From positions 124,001 to 188,000 of the forward strand of contig JAFZAH010000040.1 in assembly GCA_017548275.1 (NCBI GenBank): a DNA stretch of 64,000 nt. Reading direction: 5' to 3'. Below the pieces are notes generated by a model. The model saw nothing but the letters and a program-made list of their open reading frames with translations. It searched no databases and was not told where the DNA came from. Below, piece after piece: positions 43,752 through 52,577 of the stretch. Position numbers and translations under genes: made by a program. Each line of letters starts with the position of its first letter. Position 1 is the stretch's first letter. The DNA is from Prevotella sp. GTDB lineage: Bacteria; Bacteroidota; Bacteroidia; Bacteroidales; Bacteroidaceae.

Positions 43752-43933
43752 TAAAATTCTAAAAAAAATAAAAAATTAACATTTCAGTCGGGTATTGCAG
43801 TTCAAAATAAACTAAATAACATGGCCGAGATTCCATCAGATTACCATATAATTACTATCATTATACATGTTTTTTATCCTTTTTTTAGAAGAAAAAGGCA
43901 TGTATTAGTTTTTTTTCTTTATCTTTGCAGCGA

Positions 43934-44146
43934 AAAGTCAATTGACACGAATTAAGAAATAGGGTCGTATCGGTTAGATCGGGATACTCATCAAATAAAT
44001 ACATCCAACCGAGTCCTTTCTTTTGTCAATGGCGGGCCATACCCTCTTCGGAGGTGCTGCAAAGCCGATGGATTACAAAGACGGAGAAAACTCACTCCAT
44101 AATGTTTAGGAGTTTTCATCACAATCACGATACGACCCATTTTTTC
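43934..44146 (+). ncRNA. Structured RNA upstream of ribE: 6S-like RNA or unidentified cis-regulatory leader
   Basis: A -7 element TATCTTTG (43920-43927) precedes a region closed by an 11-bp perfect long-range stem, GGGTCGTATCG (43962-43972) with CGATACGACCC (44128-44138), followed at once by ATTTTTTC. Inside are CGGTT/AACCG (43971-43975 / 44006-44011 region), a CTTTTGTC...ACAAAG helix capped by a CCTC-TTCG-GAGG tetraloop (44043-44054), and GAAAACTC / GAGTTTTC (44086-44093 / 44109-44116). About 210 bases, rod-like, with the closing stem serving as terminator. That fits 6S RNA; equally it could be a regulatory leader, since ribE starts 28 bases later. It does not match the FMN riboswitch consensus that I know. 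Confidence 0.5.
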
Positions 44147-44173
44147 TTCTATAAACGCAAACAATCATTCATC

Positions 44174-44779
44174 ATGTTCTCAGGTATAGTAGAAGAGATG
44201 GCGCAAGTGACGTCCATCCGTCAAGACAAAGAAAACATCGACATCACGTTGACCTGTTCATTCACCCATGAATTGAAAATAGACCAAAGCGTGTCCCACA
44301 ACGGGGTATGCCTGACGGTTGTCCATATTGAAGGTGACGAGTACACCGTCACCGCCATGAAAGAGACCTTGGACAGAACCAATCTCGGTCTGTTGCAAGT
44401 GGGAAATCACGTCAACGTGGAACGTTCGATGCTGATGAACGGTCGCTTAGACGGACATATTGTTCAAGGCCATGTGGACGAGACTGCCCGTTGTATCGCC
44501 ATGAAAGACGCTGACGGCAGCACCTATTTCACTTTTGAGTACAAGAATGACCCTGAGATGGTTCGTCGTGGCTATTTTACTGTGGATAAAGGCAGCGTGA
44601 CCGTCAACGGTGTGTCACTGACCGTTTGCAATCCTACAGAGAACACGTTTGAAGTGGCCATTATCCCCTATACAATGGCCAACACCAATTTCTGTGAAAT
44701 TGGTGTTGGCAGTGTGGTGAATATCGAATTTGATATTCTTGGCAAATACATCGCAAGGCTTCAAGACCTTGCCAGATAA
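44174..44779 (+). CDS. ribE: Riboflavin synthase alpha chain
   Basis: 201 aa from ATG at 44174 (MFSGIVEEMAQVTSI), the canonical N-terminus; the frame is open to 44054 but that part belongs to the structured RNA. The two lumazine-binding halves are visible: SVSHNGVCLTVV and GRLDGHIVQGHVDETARC in the first half, GSVTVNGVSLTVCNPTENTFEVAIIPYTMANTNF in the second. It dismutates two 6,7-dimethyl-8-ribityllumazine molecules to riboflavin. Its stop abuts the stop of the convergent alanine dehydrogenase gene. Confidence 0.95.
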   Translation: MFSGIVEEMAQVTSIRQDKENIDITLTCSFTHELKIDQSVSHNGVCLTVVHIEGDEYTVTAMKETLDRTNLGLLQVGNHVNVERSMLMNGRLDGHIVQGHVDETARCIAMKDADGSTYFTFEYKNDPEMVRRGYFTVDKGSVTVNGVSLTVCNPTENTFEVAIIPYTMANTNFCEIGVGSVVNIEFDILGKYIARLQDLAR

Positions 44780-45886
44780 TCATAGAGTCACAGGCTCGTA
44801 AGGCAGGCCGAACACATCGGCAACGGCCTTATAAGTAACCTTTCCCTCGACCACATTGAGTCCGAGGTAAAGGGCATGATCGTCTTTACATGCTTGTTTC
44901 CAACCTTTGTCGGCGAGTGCGAGGGCATATCTCAGCGTAGCATTGGTGAGGGCTATTGTAGAAGTGTTAGGCACAGCACCGGGTATATTAGCCACCGCAT
45001 AGTGCAATACGCCATCCACCTCGTAAACGGGTTCGCTATGGGTAGTGGGGCGTGATGTTTCGAAACATCCGCCTTGGTCGATAGCCACATCAACGAGCAC
45101 TGTACCCGGTTCCATCATCATCAGCATGTCACGTGTGATGAGGTGCGGTGCCTTATCGCCTGGCACTAAAACAGAGCCTATAATGACATCCACATCGTGG
45201 AGTTCCTGCTCAATATTGTGTCTGCTTGAATACAACGGCGTGACATTCGCCGGCATCTCGGCAGAGAGTTGTTTGAGCAATGGCAACGAGATATCTGTGA
45301 TGATGACATTCGCACCCATACCGGCAGCCACTCTTGCCGCAGCCTGTCCTACCGTACCGCCACCAAGGACCAATACTTTTGCGGGTTTGACACCGGGCAC
45401 TCCACAAACGAGTTTACCCTTACCGCCTTTTGTCTTCTGCAAATAGAATGCGCCGTTAAGTGCAGCCATTCTACCCGCCACCTCGCTCATAGGAATGAGA
45501 AGTGGAAGAGCACGATTGGGCAGTTGCACTGTCTCGTAAGCCAGGCATACACCACCGCTCTTGATCATAGCCTCGGTGAGTGGTTTATCACAGGCGAAAT
45601 GGAAATAAGTGAAAAGCAATTGTCCTTTTTTCACCAAATCATACTCCGGTTCAATGGGCTCTTTCACTTTCACAATCATGTCAGCCACCGCGTAAGTTTC
45701 TTCAATGGTAGGCAAAATTTCCGCACCTGCTTTAACGTAGGCTTCGTCTGGGAATCCGCTGTTTACGCCAGCCGTATGCTGCACATACACTTGGTGCCCG
45801 TGGCGAACCAATTCAGCCACCCCGGCAGGAGTCATACCCACACGATTCTCATTGTTTTTTAACTCTTTTGGAATACCGATTTTCAT
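44780..45886 (-). CDS. ald: Alanine dehydrogenase
   Basis: 368 aa. MKIGIPKELKNNENRVGMTPAGVAELVRHGHQV, then KVKEPIEPEYDLVKKGQLLFTYFHFA with active-site residues, LVLGGGTVGQAAARVAAGMGANVIITD (NAD-binding Rossmann loop) and DVAIDQGGCFETSRPTTH. It reversibly deaminates alanine to pyruvate and ammonia with NAD. A -7 element TACCTTTG (45933-45926) lies 40 bases before the ATG. Confidence 0.95.
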   Translation of the reverse strand: MKIGIPKELKNNENRVGMTPAGVAELVRHGHQVYVQHTAGVNSGFPDEAYVKAGAEILPTIEETYAVADMIVKVKEPIEPEYDLVKKGQLLFTYFHFACDKPLTEAMIKSGGVCLAYETVQLPNRALPLLIPMSEVAGRMAALNGAFYLQKTKGGKGKLVCGVPGVKPAKVLVLGGGTVGQAAARVAAGMGANVIITDISLPLLKQLSAEMPANVTPLYSSRHNIEQELHDVDVIIGSVLVPGDKAPHLITRDMLMMMEPGTVLVDVAIDQGGCFETSRPTTHSEPVYEVDGVLHYAVANIPGAVPNTSTIALTNATLRYALALADKGWKQACKDDHALYLGLNVVEGKVTYKAVADVFGLPYEPVTL

Positions 45887-46044
45887 AGCATTTAGGATAT
45901 TAGTTAGACTTTAGTAATGATATGGCAAAGGTATAGAAAAAAAATGATACGGAAAATTTTTCATCATTTTTTTTCACATTTTTCATGCTTGTAGTTTCTA
46001 ATATGACTTTTTATGGAAAAAACAACGCATTTCGTTGATTTTAT

Positions 46045-46075
46045 TTTGTCATATTTGTAAAAAGCAGTATTTTTG
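46045..46075 (+). promoter_or_regulatory. Promoter of the TolC-MacAB-type efflux and two-component operon
   Basis: TTTG (46045-46048), 19 bases, TATTTTTG (46068-46075): full Bacteroidota consensus, about 20 bases before the tolC-like ATG. Confidence 0.85.
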
Positions 46076-46097
46076 CGAAAAATATCAGAAATTCCCG

Positions 46098-47441
46098 ATG
46101 AATAAGCAAAATTATCTTATCAATTGGTTGTTTTTATTGACGATATCCATTCTTCCCCTAAGCGGATATGCAGAACGCAAGTCATGGACTCTGCAAGAAT
46201 GTGTGGAATATGCCCTTGCCCACAATATCCAATTGAAGAAGACCTCCATCAACCGTCAAAGCGCAAAGGAAGACGTGTTGCAGTCACGCGCCGCTCTCCT
46301 TCCCTCGCTGAACGCCTCAACATCGCAGAACGTCTATTACCGGCCATTTGTCGAGTCGGGGCAAAGCACTGTAGCCAACGGATATGTGCAGAGCAGCATC
46401 GACAAAGTGTATTACAACGGCACTTACAGCATCAATGCCAACTGGACAGTATGGAACGGCAACCGCAACAAGAACACCATCAAACTGAATGAACTGACTG
46501 AGCAGATTGCCGAATTGGACTCCGCCACTACCGCACGTAGCATTGAGGAGCAGATTACGCAGTTGTATGTACAGATATTATATAATAAGGAGACCATCGC
46601 CATCAATGAACAAAGCCTTGCCACCAGCCGAATGAATGAAGAGCGCGGTAAGACAATGGTGGAGGTCGGTCAGATGAGTAAAGCCGACTTAGCCCAACTG
46701 ACAGCACAGCGTGCCCTTGACGAATACAACATTGTAGCAGCGGAAAGCAATGTGAAGAACTATCTCTTCCAGTTGAAACAACTATTAGAGTTGACTGGTG
46801 AGGAAGACTTTGACATCGTGACACCTTCTGCCACCGACGCACAGGCATTAGAAGCAATACCCTCATTAAGCGAGGTGTATTCTCAGGCGTTAGAGCATCG
46901 CCCTGAAATACAAAGCGCGCGTCTAGCCATCCAAAGCAGTGACATCAACATGGATATAGCACGTGCAGGTAACAAGCCCACGGTGGGCTTGTCTGCCGGT
47001 GTCGGTACCAACACCACCTCGATGAGCGACCGTGCCTGGGGCACTCAGTTGAAGTCAAACCTCGATGCCAGCGTCGGTGCAACGGTCAGTTTCCCCCTGC
47101 TTGACAACCGTCAGACGAAGACAGCCATCAACAAAGCCCGTCTGCAACAAGAAAGCAGCATACTTGACTTGCAAGAGAAAGAGAAACAACTGTATGCGAC
47201 ACTTGAAGGTTACTGGATAGACGCCGTAACGAATCAGAGTAAGTTCAAAGCGGCTCAAGTTGCCACCGCAAGCGAAGCCACCAGTTATGAGTTGCTCAGC
47301 GAGCAATTCAGATTGGGTCTGAAAAATATCATCGAACTGATGACGGGCAAGAACAACCTTGTGACCGCCCAACAAAATGAACTCCAAAGCAAATACATGA
47401 CCATACTCAACATCTATATGCTGAAGTTCTATTGCAATTAG
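46098..47441 (+). CDS. TolC-family outer membrane efflux protein
   Basis: 447 aa from ATG at 46098; the upstream frame to 46035 overlaps the promoter. A signal peptide (to about GYA) is followed by two TolC repeats beginning WTLQECVEYALAHNIQLK. The long coiled-coil helices carry HRPEIQSARLAIQSSDINMDIARAGNKPTVGLSAG. It forms the outer membrane exit duct for the adaptor and ABC genes that follow. Confidence 0.92.
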   Translation: MNKQNYLINWLFLLTISILPLSGYAERKSWTLQECVEYALAHNIQLKKTSINRQSAKEDVLQSRAALLPSLNASTSQNVYYRPFVESGQSTVANGYVQSSIDKVYYNGTYSINANWTVWNGNRNKNTIKLNELTEQIAELDSATTARSIEEQITQLYVQILYNKETIAINEQSLATSRMNEERGKTMVEVGQMSKADLAQLTAQRALDEYNIVAAESNVKNYLFQLKQLLELTGEEDFDIVTPSATDAQALEAIPSLSEVYSQALEHRPEIQSARLAIQSSDINMDIARAGNKPTVGLSAGVGTNTTSMSDRAWGTQLKSNLDASVGATVSFPLLDNRQTKTAINKARLQQESSILDLQEKEKQLYATLEGYWIDAVTNQSKFKAAQVATASEATSYELLSEQFRLGLKNIIELMTGKNNLVTAQQNELQSKYMTILNIYMLKFYCN

Positions 47442-47475
47442 GTTTGAGATTTGAGGTTTAAGATTTGAGATTTGA
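47441..47475. repeat. Heptad repeat, copy 5 (tolC-macA spacer)
   Basis: TTTGAGA, TTTGAGG, TTTAAGA, TTTGAGA, TTTGAC directly after the tolC-like stop. Confidence 0.82.
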
Positions 47476-47500
47476 CAATTGAAATGAAACCCATAACAAA

Positions 47501-48676
47501 ATGAAAAAATTGAGTAAAATTTGGATACCCGTATTGATTCTCGCCATTATCGCTTTGGCATGGTGGTTGATGAGCGGAGGCAAAGAAGAGAAGAAGGTTG
47601 AGTTTTTGACAGCGAAAGTTGAAGAAGCCAATCTTCAAAACAGTGTCACTGCGACAGGTACGATTGAACCCGTGACATCGGTCACCGTCGGTACGCAGGT
47701 GTCGGGTATTGTCAGTAAACTGTATGTAGATTACAACAGCGAGGTAAAGAAAGGACAAGTTATCGCCGAACTGGACAAGACGAACCTGATGAGCGAACTG
47801 AACACCGCAAAGGCCAATCTTGCCAGCGTACAAAGCGCATACAATTACCAGCAATCCAATTATAACCGCTATCAGACACTTTTCAATAAAGGGTTGATCA
47901 GTGCCAATGATTTCGAGAACGCCAGGCTCAATTTCCAACAGGCCAAAGAACAGGTGGCTACCGCACAAGAACAAGTGAAACGTGCACAAACCAACTTAGG
48001 TTACGCCACCATCACCTCACCCATCGACGGCATCGTGCTGTCGAAATCAGTTGAAGAAGGTCAGACGGTGGCAGCGAGTTTCAGTACGCCCGAACTGTTT
48101 AAGATAGCCAAAGACCTGACCAATATGCAAGTTGTGGCCAATGTGGATGAGGCCGACATAGGTAATGTGAAGGCAGGCGAACGTGTATCGTTTACCGTTG
48201 ACGCCTATCCAGACGATACATTTGAAGGAAGTGTGACCCAAGTACGCCAGGAGGCTACCACGACCAATAATGTGGTAACATACGAAGTGGTGATTAATGC
48301 TCCTAATAGCAGCATGAAACTGAAACCAGGTTTGACCGCCAATGTCACCATTTACACCGCCGAGCGTCAGGGCGTGCTATGTGTGCCGAGCAAAGCCTTG
48401 CGGTTTACCCCGGTAAAAGAGGCTGTAGGTGACAAGAAGATTGAGGACTGTCAAGGGAAGAATAAGGTATGGGTTTTGGAAGGCAACACATTGAAAGCAC
48501 GTTCGGTACAAATAGGCATGAGCGACGGTTCACACACAGAAGTCATCAGCGGCATCTCCAAGGGTGTTGATGTCATTACCGAATTGAAGATAACTGATGG
48601 CGACATTCCTGAAATGGGGGATGGAGAACGTAGCCCGTTCGCCCCGGGTCCCCCTGACAGAAACAAGAAGAAATAA
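47501..48676 (+). CDS. MacA-like periplasmic adaptor (HlyD/RND-MFP family)
   Basis: 391 aa. N-terminal anchor (IWIPVLILAIIALAWWLM), lipoyl halves (VTVGTQVSGIVSKLYVDYNSEVKKGQVIAELD ... TITSPIDGIVLSKSVEEGQTV), an alpha-hairpin (about 100-160), and beta-barrel/membrane-proximal domains. It bridges the MacB-type transporter and the TolC-type duct. Confidence 0.92.
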   Translation: MKKLSKIWIPVLILAIIALAWWLMSGGKEEKKVEFLTAKVEEANLQNSVTATGTIEPVTSVTVGTQVSGIVSKLYVDYNSEVKKGQVIAELDKTNLMSELNTAKANLASVQSAYNYQQSNYNRYQTLFNKGLISANDFENARLNFQQAKEQVATAQEQVKRAQTNLGYATITSPIDGIVLSKSVEEGQTVAASFSTPELFKIAKDLTNMQVVANVDEADIGNVKAGERVSFTVDAYPDDTFEGSVTQVRQEATTTNNVVTYEVVINAPNSSMKLKPGLTANVTIYTAERQGVLCVPSKALRFTPVKEAVGDKKIEDCQGKNKVWVLEGNTLKARSVQIGMSDGSHTEVISGISKGVDVITELKITDGDIPEMGDGERSPFAPGPPDRNKKK

Positions 48677-48738
48677 ACACCTACAATAATACTCCCCGAC
48701 CCTCCCGGGGCTATTTTAGAGAAGTGAATTATTCAAAA

Positions 48739-49497
48739 ATGGAGAATCAAGACAAAAAAATAGTCATTGAACTGCGAGACGTACGACGTAACTTTCTAGT
48801 TGGAGATGAAGTGGTTCATGCACTCCGCGGTGTGAGTTTCACAATCCATGAGGGTGAATTTGTCACCATTATGGGTAAATCCGGTTCGGGCAAATCGACA
48901 TTGCTCAACCAGTTGGGCTGTCTTGACACCCCCACGAGCGGCGAGTATTTCCTTGACGGGGTTTCTGTCAAGTCGATGTCAAAATCGCAACGTGCCGTGC
49001 TCCGCAACAGAAAAATCGGTTTTATCTTCCAAAACTACAATCTCCTTCCCAAGACAACCAGTGTTGAGAATGTGGAACTTCCCCTGATGTACAACAGCGG
49101 TGTATCTGCCAGAGAACGGCATGAGCGCGCAGTGTCAGCCTTGCAAGCGGTAGGATTAGGCGACCGCCTCAACCATAAATCGAACCAGATGTCGGGTGGT
49201 CAGATGCAACGAGTGGCTATCGCCCGGGCATTGGTCAACAATCCCGCCGTGATATTGGCTGATGAGGCCACCGGAAACTTGGACACCCGTACCAGTTATG
49301 AGATATTAGTATTGTTTCAGAAACTACACGCAGAAGGACGCACCATCATTTTCGTGACACACAATCCCGACATAGCAAAATATTCGAGCCGCAATATTAT
49401 GTTGCGTGACGGACGTGTCATCAGCGACGAGCAGAACACAAACATATTGAGTGCTGCAGAGGGTTTAGCGGCCCTGCCTGTAAATGATGATGAGTGA
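48739..49497 (+). CDS. ABC transporter ATPase, MacB/LolD type
   Basis: 252 aa from ATG at 48739; a GTG at 48724 would add five residues. Walker A GKSGSGKSTLL, Q-loop FIFQNYNLLP, signature MSGGQMQRVAIARAL, Walker B VILADEATGNLD, H-loop FVTHNPD. It is the separate ATPase half of a MacB-like mechanotransmission transporter; the permease is the next gene. Confidence 0.94.
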   Translation: MENQDKKIVIELRDVRRNFLVGDEVVHALRGVSFTIHEGEFVTIMGKSGSGKSTLLNQLGCLDTPTSGEYFLDGVSVKSMSKSQRAVLRNRKIGFIFQNYNLLPKTTSVENVELPLMYNSGVSARERHERAVSALQAVGLGDRLNHKSNQMSGGQMQRVAIARALVNNPAVILADEATGNLDTRTSYEILVLFQKLHAEGRTIIFVTHNPDIAKYSSRNIMLRDGRVISDEQNTNILSAAEGLAALPVNDDE

Positions 49498-49537
49498 TGC
49501 TAATGACGAAATACGAAACACGAAATAGGAAATACAA

Positions 49538-50776
49538 ATGAATTATACAAATCTGTTTAAGATAGCCTTACGGGCCATATTTGCCAACAAGATGCGGTCG
49601 TTTCTGACCGCCTTGGGTATCATCATCGGCATCGCGTCGGTTATCACGATGCTGGCAATCGGTCAAGGCACGAAACAGAGCATCAAGTCGAGCATCTCGG
49701 AGATGGGTTCGAACATGATTATGATCAGCCCCGGAGCCGATATGCGTGGCGGTGTCCGCCAAGACGCCTCATCGATGGAGACACTGAAGATGGAGGACTA
49801 CGAGGCCATCAAGGCCGAATGTGACTACGTGAATGCAGTAAGTCCTGTTGTGACCAGTGGCGGACAATTTATCTTTGGTAACAACAACACCCCGTCGTCT
49901 CTGTATGGTGTCAGTCAAGACTATTTAGAGATACGTCAGTTGACCGTAAGCGAAGGTGAGATGTTCTCCGATGGCGACATCAAGACGAGTGCCAAGGTGT
50001 GTGTGTTAGGACAGACCGTAGTAGATAATCTTTTCCCTGACGGCAGCGAACCGATAGGCAAAGTAATCCGTTTCAATTCTATTCCTTTCCGTGTGGTGGG
50101 CGTATTGAAGAAAAAAGGATACAACTCGATGGGTATGGACCAAGACGATTTGGTGTTGGCACCCTACACGTCAGTCATGAAGCGTATCCTGGCCCAAAAC
50201 TATCTTGGCGGCATCCAATGTTCTGCCCTCACTGAAGGCGTAACCAATCAGGCTATTGAAGAGATTACGGACATTTTGCGCAGGAATCATAAATTGAAAG
50301 ACGCGACAGATGACACTGAGGCTGATGAAGACGATTTCAACATCCGTTCACAAGAAGAGTTGTCGAGCATGATGGACTCCACCATGACGATGCTGACCGT
50401 ACTTTTGGCATGTGTGGCCGGCATATCTCTAATAGTAGGCGGTATTGGAATTATGAACATCATGTATGTCAGCGTGACTGAACGAACCCGTGAGATTGGT
50501 TTGCGCATGAGTGTCGGTGCACGTGGAATAGACATATTGAACCAGTTCCTCATCGAGGCCATCCTGTTGAGTGTCACCGGTGGTGTCATAGGCGTGTTAT
50601 TCGGTATCGGAGCCTCGTACGCAATTAAGACATTTGCTCACTGGCCCATATCTATACAGCCTTGGAGCATCGTATTGAGTTTTGCGGTCTGTACTTTCAC
50701 CGGCATCTTCTTTGGTTGGTATCCTGCCAAGAAAGCCGCACGCTTAGACCCGATAGAAGCCATCCGCTACGAATAG
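49538..50776 (+). CDS. ABC transporter permease, MacB/FtsX type
   Basis: 412 aa. N-terminal span LTALGIIIGIASVITMLAIGQG, a large periplasmic domain (MacB_PCD, about 45-285), and three C-terminal spans including CVAGISLIVGGIGIMNIMYVSVTERTREIGLRMSVGARGIDIL. The end LDPIEAIRYE is typical. With the adaptor and TolC protein it forms a tripartite exporter of peptides, siderophores, lipids or antibiotics; the substrate is unknown. The spacer before it (49503-49534) has a small direct repeat of ACGAAATAC-like units. Confidence 0.93.
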   Translation: MNYTNLFKIALRAIFANKMRSFLTALGIIIGIASVITMLAIGQGTKQSIKSSISEMGSNMIMISPGADMRGGVRQDASSMETLKMEDYEAIKAECDYVNAVSPVVTSGGQFIFGNNNTPSSLYGVSQDYLEIRQLTVSEGEMFSDGDIKTSAKVCVLGQTVVDNLFPDGSEPIGKVIRFNSIPFRVVGVLKKKGYNSMGMDQDDLVLAPYTSVMKRILAQNYLGGIQCSALTEGVTNQAIEEITDILRRNHKLKDATDDTEADEDDFNIRSQEELSSMMDSTMTMLTVLLACVAGISLIVGGIGIMNIMYVSVTERTREIGLRMSVGARGIDILNQFLIEAILLSVTGGVIGVLFGIGASYAIKTFAHWPISIQPWSIVLSFAVCTFTGIFFGWYPAKKAARLDPIEAIRYE

Positions 50777-50788
50777 GAAGTTATCGCA

Positions 50789-51862
50789 ATGAGGATCAAA
50801 CGCGTCAACATCATTATACAAGTAATTGTCTGGTTTGCCATCTTTCTGTCACCCATTCTCTATCTGGACTGGGGCGAAACGATTAAGGTATCTACCATCT
50901 TACGTTGTGTGGCCATTCCTTTCTGCCTGTTGATTACTTTTTATGCGAATTATTTATGGATTGTGCCTCGTTATTTCTTCAATGGCAACCGCCACAAGTT
51001 CTACCTGCTCAACATCGTGATAGTGCTTGGACTGACAATATTTATCAGCCTAATGATGAAATGGACGGGCAGTTCGTTTATGCATACTCACTTTATGCCA
51101 GAGGCACAAGACTACCCTGACCAAGCCTTAGGTATATACATATTACACTCTTTGCACCCTATCTTCAAACTCAGTGTATGCGTCATCGTGGCCACACTGG
51201 TCCGCATGTCGCTAAGATGGGTAGAGGTAGAAGATGCTCGTGCCCTGGCCACCATGGAACAACGTGAGGCAGAAATCAAAAGTTTGCGTTATCAGTTTCA
51301 TCCCCATTTTCTCTTGAATACACTGAACAACATCTATGCACTGACAGAGTTTGACGTGCCCAAAGCCCAGACTGCCATTATTGAATTGAGTAAGATGTTG
51401 CGCCACATACTTTACTACAATGACCGCGCCTATCTGAATTTGTCGGAAGAAGTATCGTTCCTTAACAATTATGTCAACCTGATGCGGCTTCGTCTGCCAG
51501 AATCCGTTGAGATTAAAGAAGAAGTTGAAATCGTTCCCGGCTGCGAAATTAACATTGCCCCCATGTTGCTCATCTCGTTGATAGAAAATGCCTTCAAACA
51601 CGGTATCAGTCCCACACTAAAGAGTTTCATCCACTTGAAATTGTATGCTGACAGAGAGAAAATCGAATGCGAGATTATAAATACAAACCATCCTAAGCCG
51701 CCAAGCGACGAGAGCGGCAGCGGCATCGGTCTGCAACTAATCCAACGTCGTTTGGACTTACTCTATCCTGGTCGCTATATCTGGGAAAAAGGCACGAATG
51801 CCGACAATACCATATATTCATCAAAAATCACACTTTATGACACTCAATTGCATCATCATTGA
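50789..51862 (+). CDS. LytS/YehU-type sensor histidine kinase
   Basis: 357 aa. Four membrane spans in the first 145 residues, then YQFHPHFLLNTLNNIYALTEF with the phospho-accepting His at about 173, and an HATPase_c-like end (LISLIENAFKHGISP, GSGIGLQLIQRRLDLLYPG). It senses a membrane or envelope signal and phosphorylates the LytTR regulator encoded next, whose start lies inside this gene. It follows the permease by 12 bases, so it probably controls the exporter. Confidence 0.92.
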   Translation: MRIKRVNIIIQVIVWFAIFLSPILYLDWGETIKVSTILRCVAIPFCLLITFYANYLWIVPRYFFNGNRHKFYLLNIVIVLGLTIFISLMMKWTGSSFMHTHFMPEAQDYPDQALGIYILHSLHPIFKLSVCVIVATLVRMSLRWVEVEDARALATMEQREAEIKSLRYQFHPHFLLNTLNNIYALTEFDVPKAQTAIIELSKMLRHILYYNDRAYLNLSEEVSFLNNYVNLMRLRLPESVEIKEEVEIVPGCEINIAPMLLISLIENAFKHGISPTLKSFIHLKLYADREKIECEIINTNHPKPPSDESGSGIGLQLIQRRLDLLYPGRYIWEKGTNADNTIYSSKITLYDTQLHHH

Positions 51863-52550
51863 CGACGAACCATTGGCAGCAGAGTTGTTGTCGAGTTATG
51901 TCAATCGCACCCCGTTTCTTCATCTCGTAGGAGCCTATACCAGTGCGGTGTCTGCCATTAAAGACATCCGCAACAGTCAAATTGACCTGATATTTTTAGA
52001 TATTCAGATGCCCGAATTGAGCGGTATCGAGTTTGCCAGCATCCTGCCTAAAGACACAAAGATTATTTTCACCACCGCTTTCAGCCAATATGCGATAGAA
52101 GGTTATAAAGTCAATGCGCTGGATTATCTGCTAAAGCCCATCAGTTATGATGTGTTTTTCAAATCAGCCAACAAGGCTCTCTCATGGCATACAGAACAAT
52201 CAAAACAAAATATATTCACGAGAGACCGGTTTGTATTCATTAAAAGCGACTACAAACTGGTGAAAGTCTGTTTTGATGATATTTTATTCATCGAAGGGGA
52301 GAAAGACTATGTGAAAATATATTTAGAGAATAACCCGAAGCCGGTGATGAGTCTGCTGAACTTAAAGAAACTTGAGGAATGTCTTCCCCAGCCAGAGTTT
52401 ATCCGTACCCATCGGTCCTACATAGTTCATATGCCGAAGGTCAACCTGATAGACCGATTCAAGATAGTATTCGGCGACTATCTCATCCCTATCTCTGACA
52501 GTTATAAAGAAGAAGTACAACGGTATCTTGACTATCACACACTGGCATGA
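51837..52550 (+). CDS. LytTR-family response regulator
   Basis: 237 aa from ATG at 51837 (MTLNCIIIDDEPLAAELL), overlapping the kinase gene by 26 bases. Receiver domain with the phospho-acceptor in LIFLDIQMPELSG (Asp55) and TTAFSQYAIEGYKVNALDYLLKP. The LytTR DNA-binding domain (about 135-237) has DDILFIEGEKDYVKIYL and FIRTHRSYIVHMPKV. Confidence 0.94.
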   Translation: MTLNCIIIDDEPLAAELLSSYVNRTPFLHLVGAYTSAVSAIKDIRNSQIDLIFLDIQMPELSGIEFASILPKDTKIIFTTAFSQYAIEGYKVNALDYLLKPISYDVFFKSANKALSWHTEQSKQNIFTRDRFVFIKSDYKLVKVCFDDILFIEGEKDYVKIYLENNPKPVMSLLNLKKLEECLPQPEFIRTHRSYIVHMPKVNLIDRFKIVFGDYLIPISDSYKEEVQRYLDYHTLA

Positions 52551-52577
52551 CAAGTAAGTGGCAAGAGATGGCAGGTG

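Noticed and set aside
43934-44173. FMN riboswitch upstream of ribE
   Set aside because: A leader is present but none of the conserved FMN motifs (GGGTGAAATTCCC, GACCGGCGGT-like, CCCGCGA) can be found.
48694-48710. Terminator between the adaptor and ABC ATPase genes
   Set aside because: CCCCG/CGGGG is only a 5-bp stem with a short T run; the genes probably remain co-transcribed.
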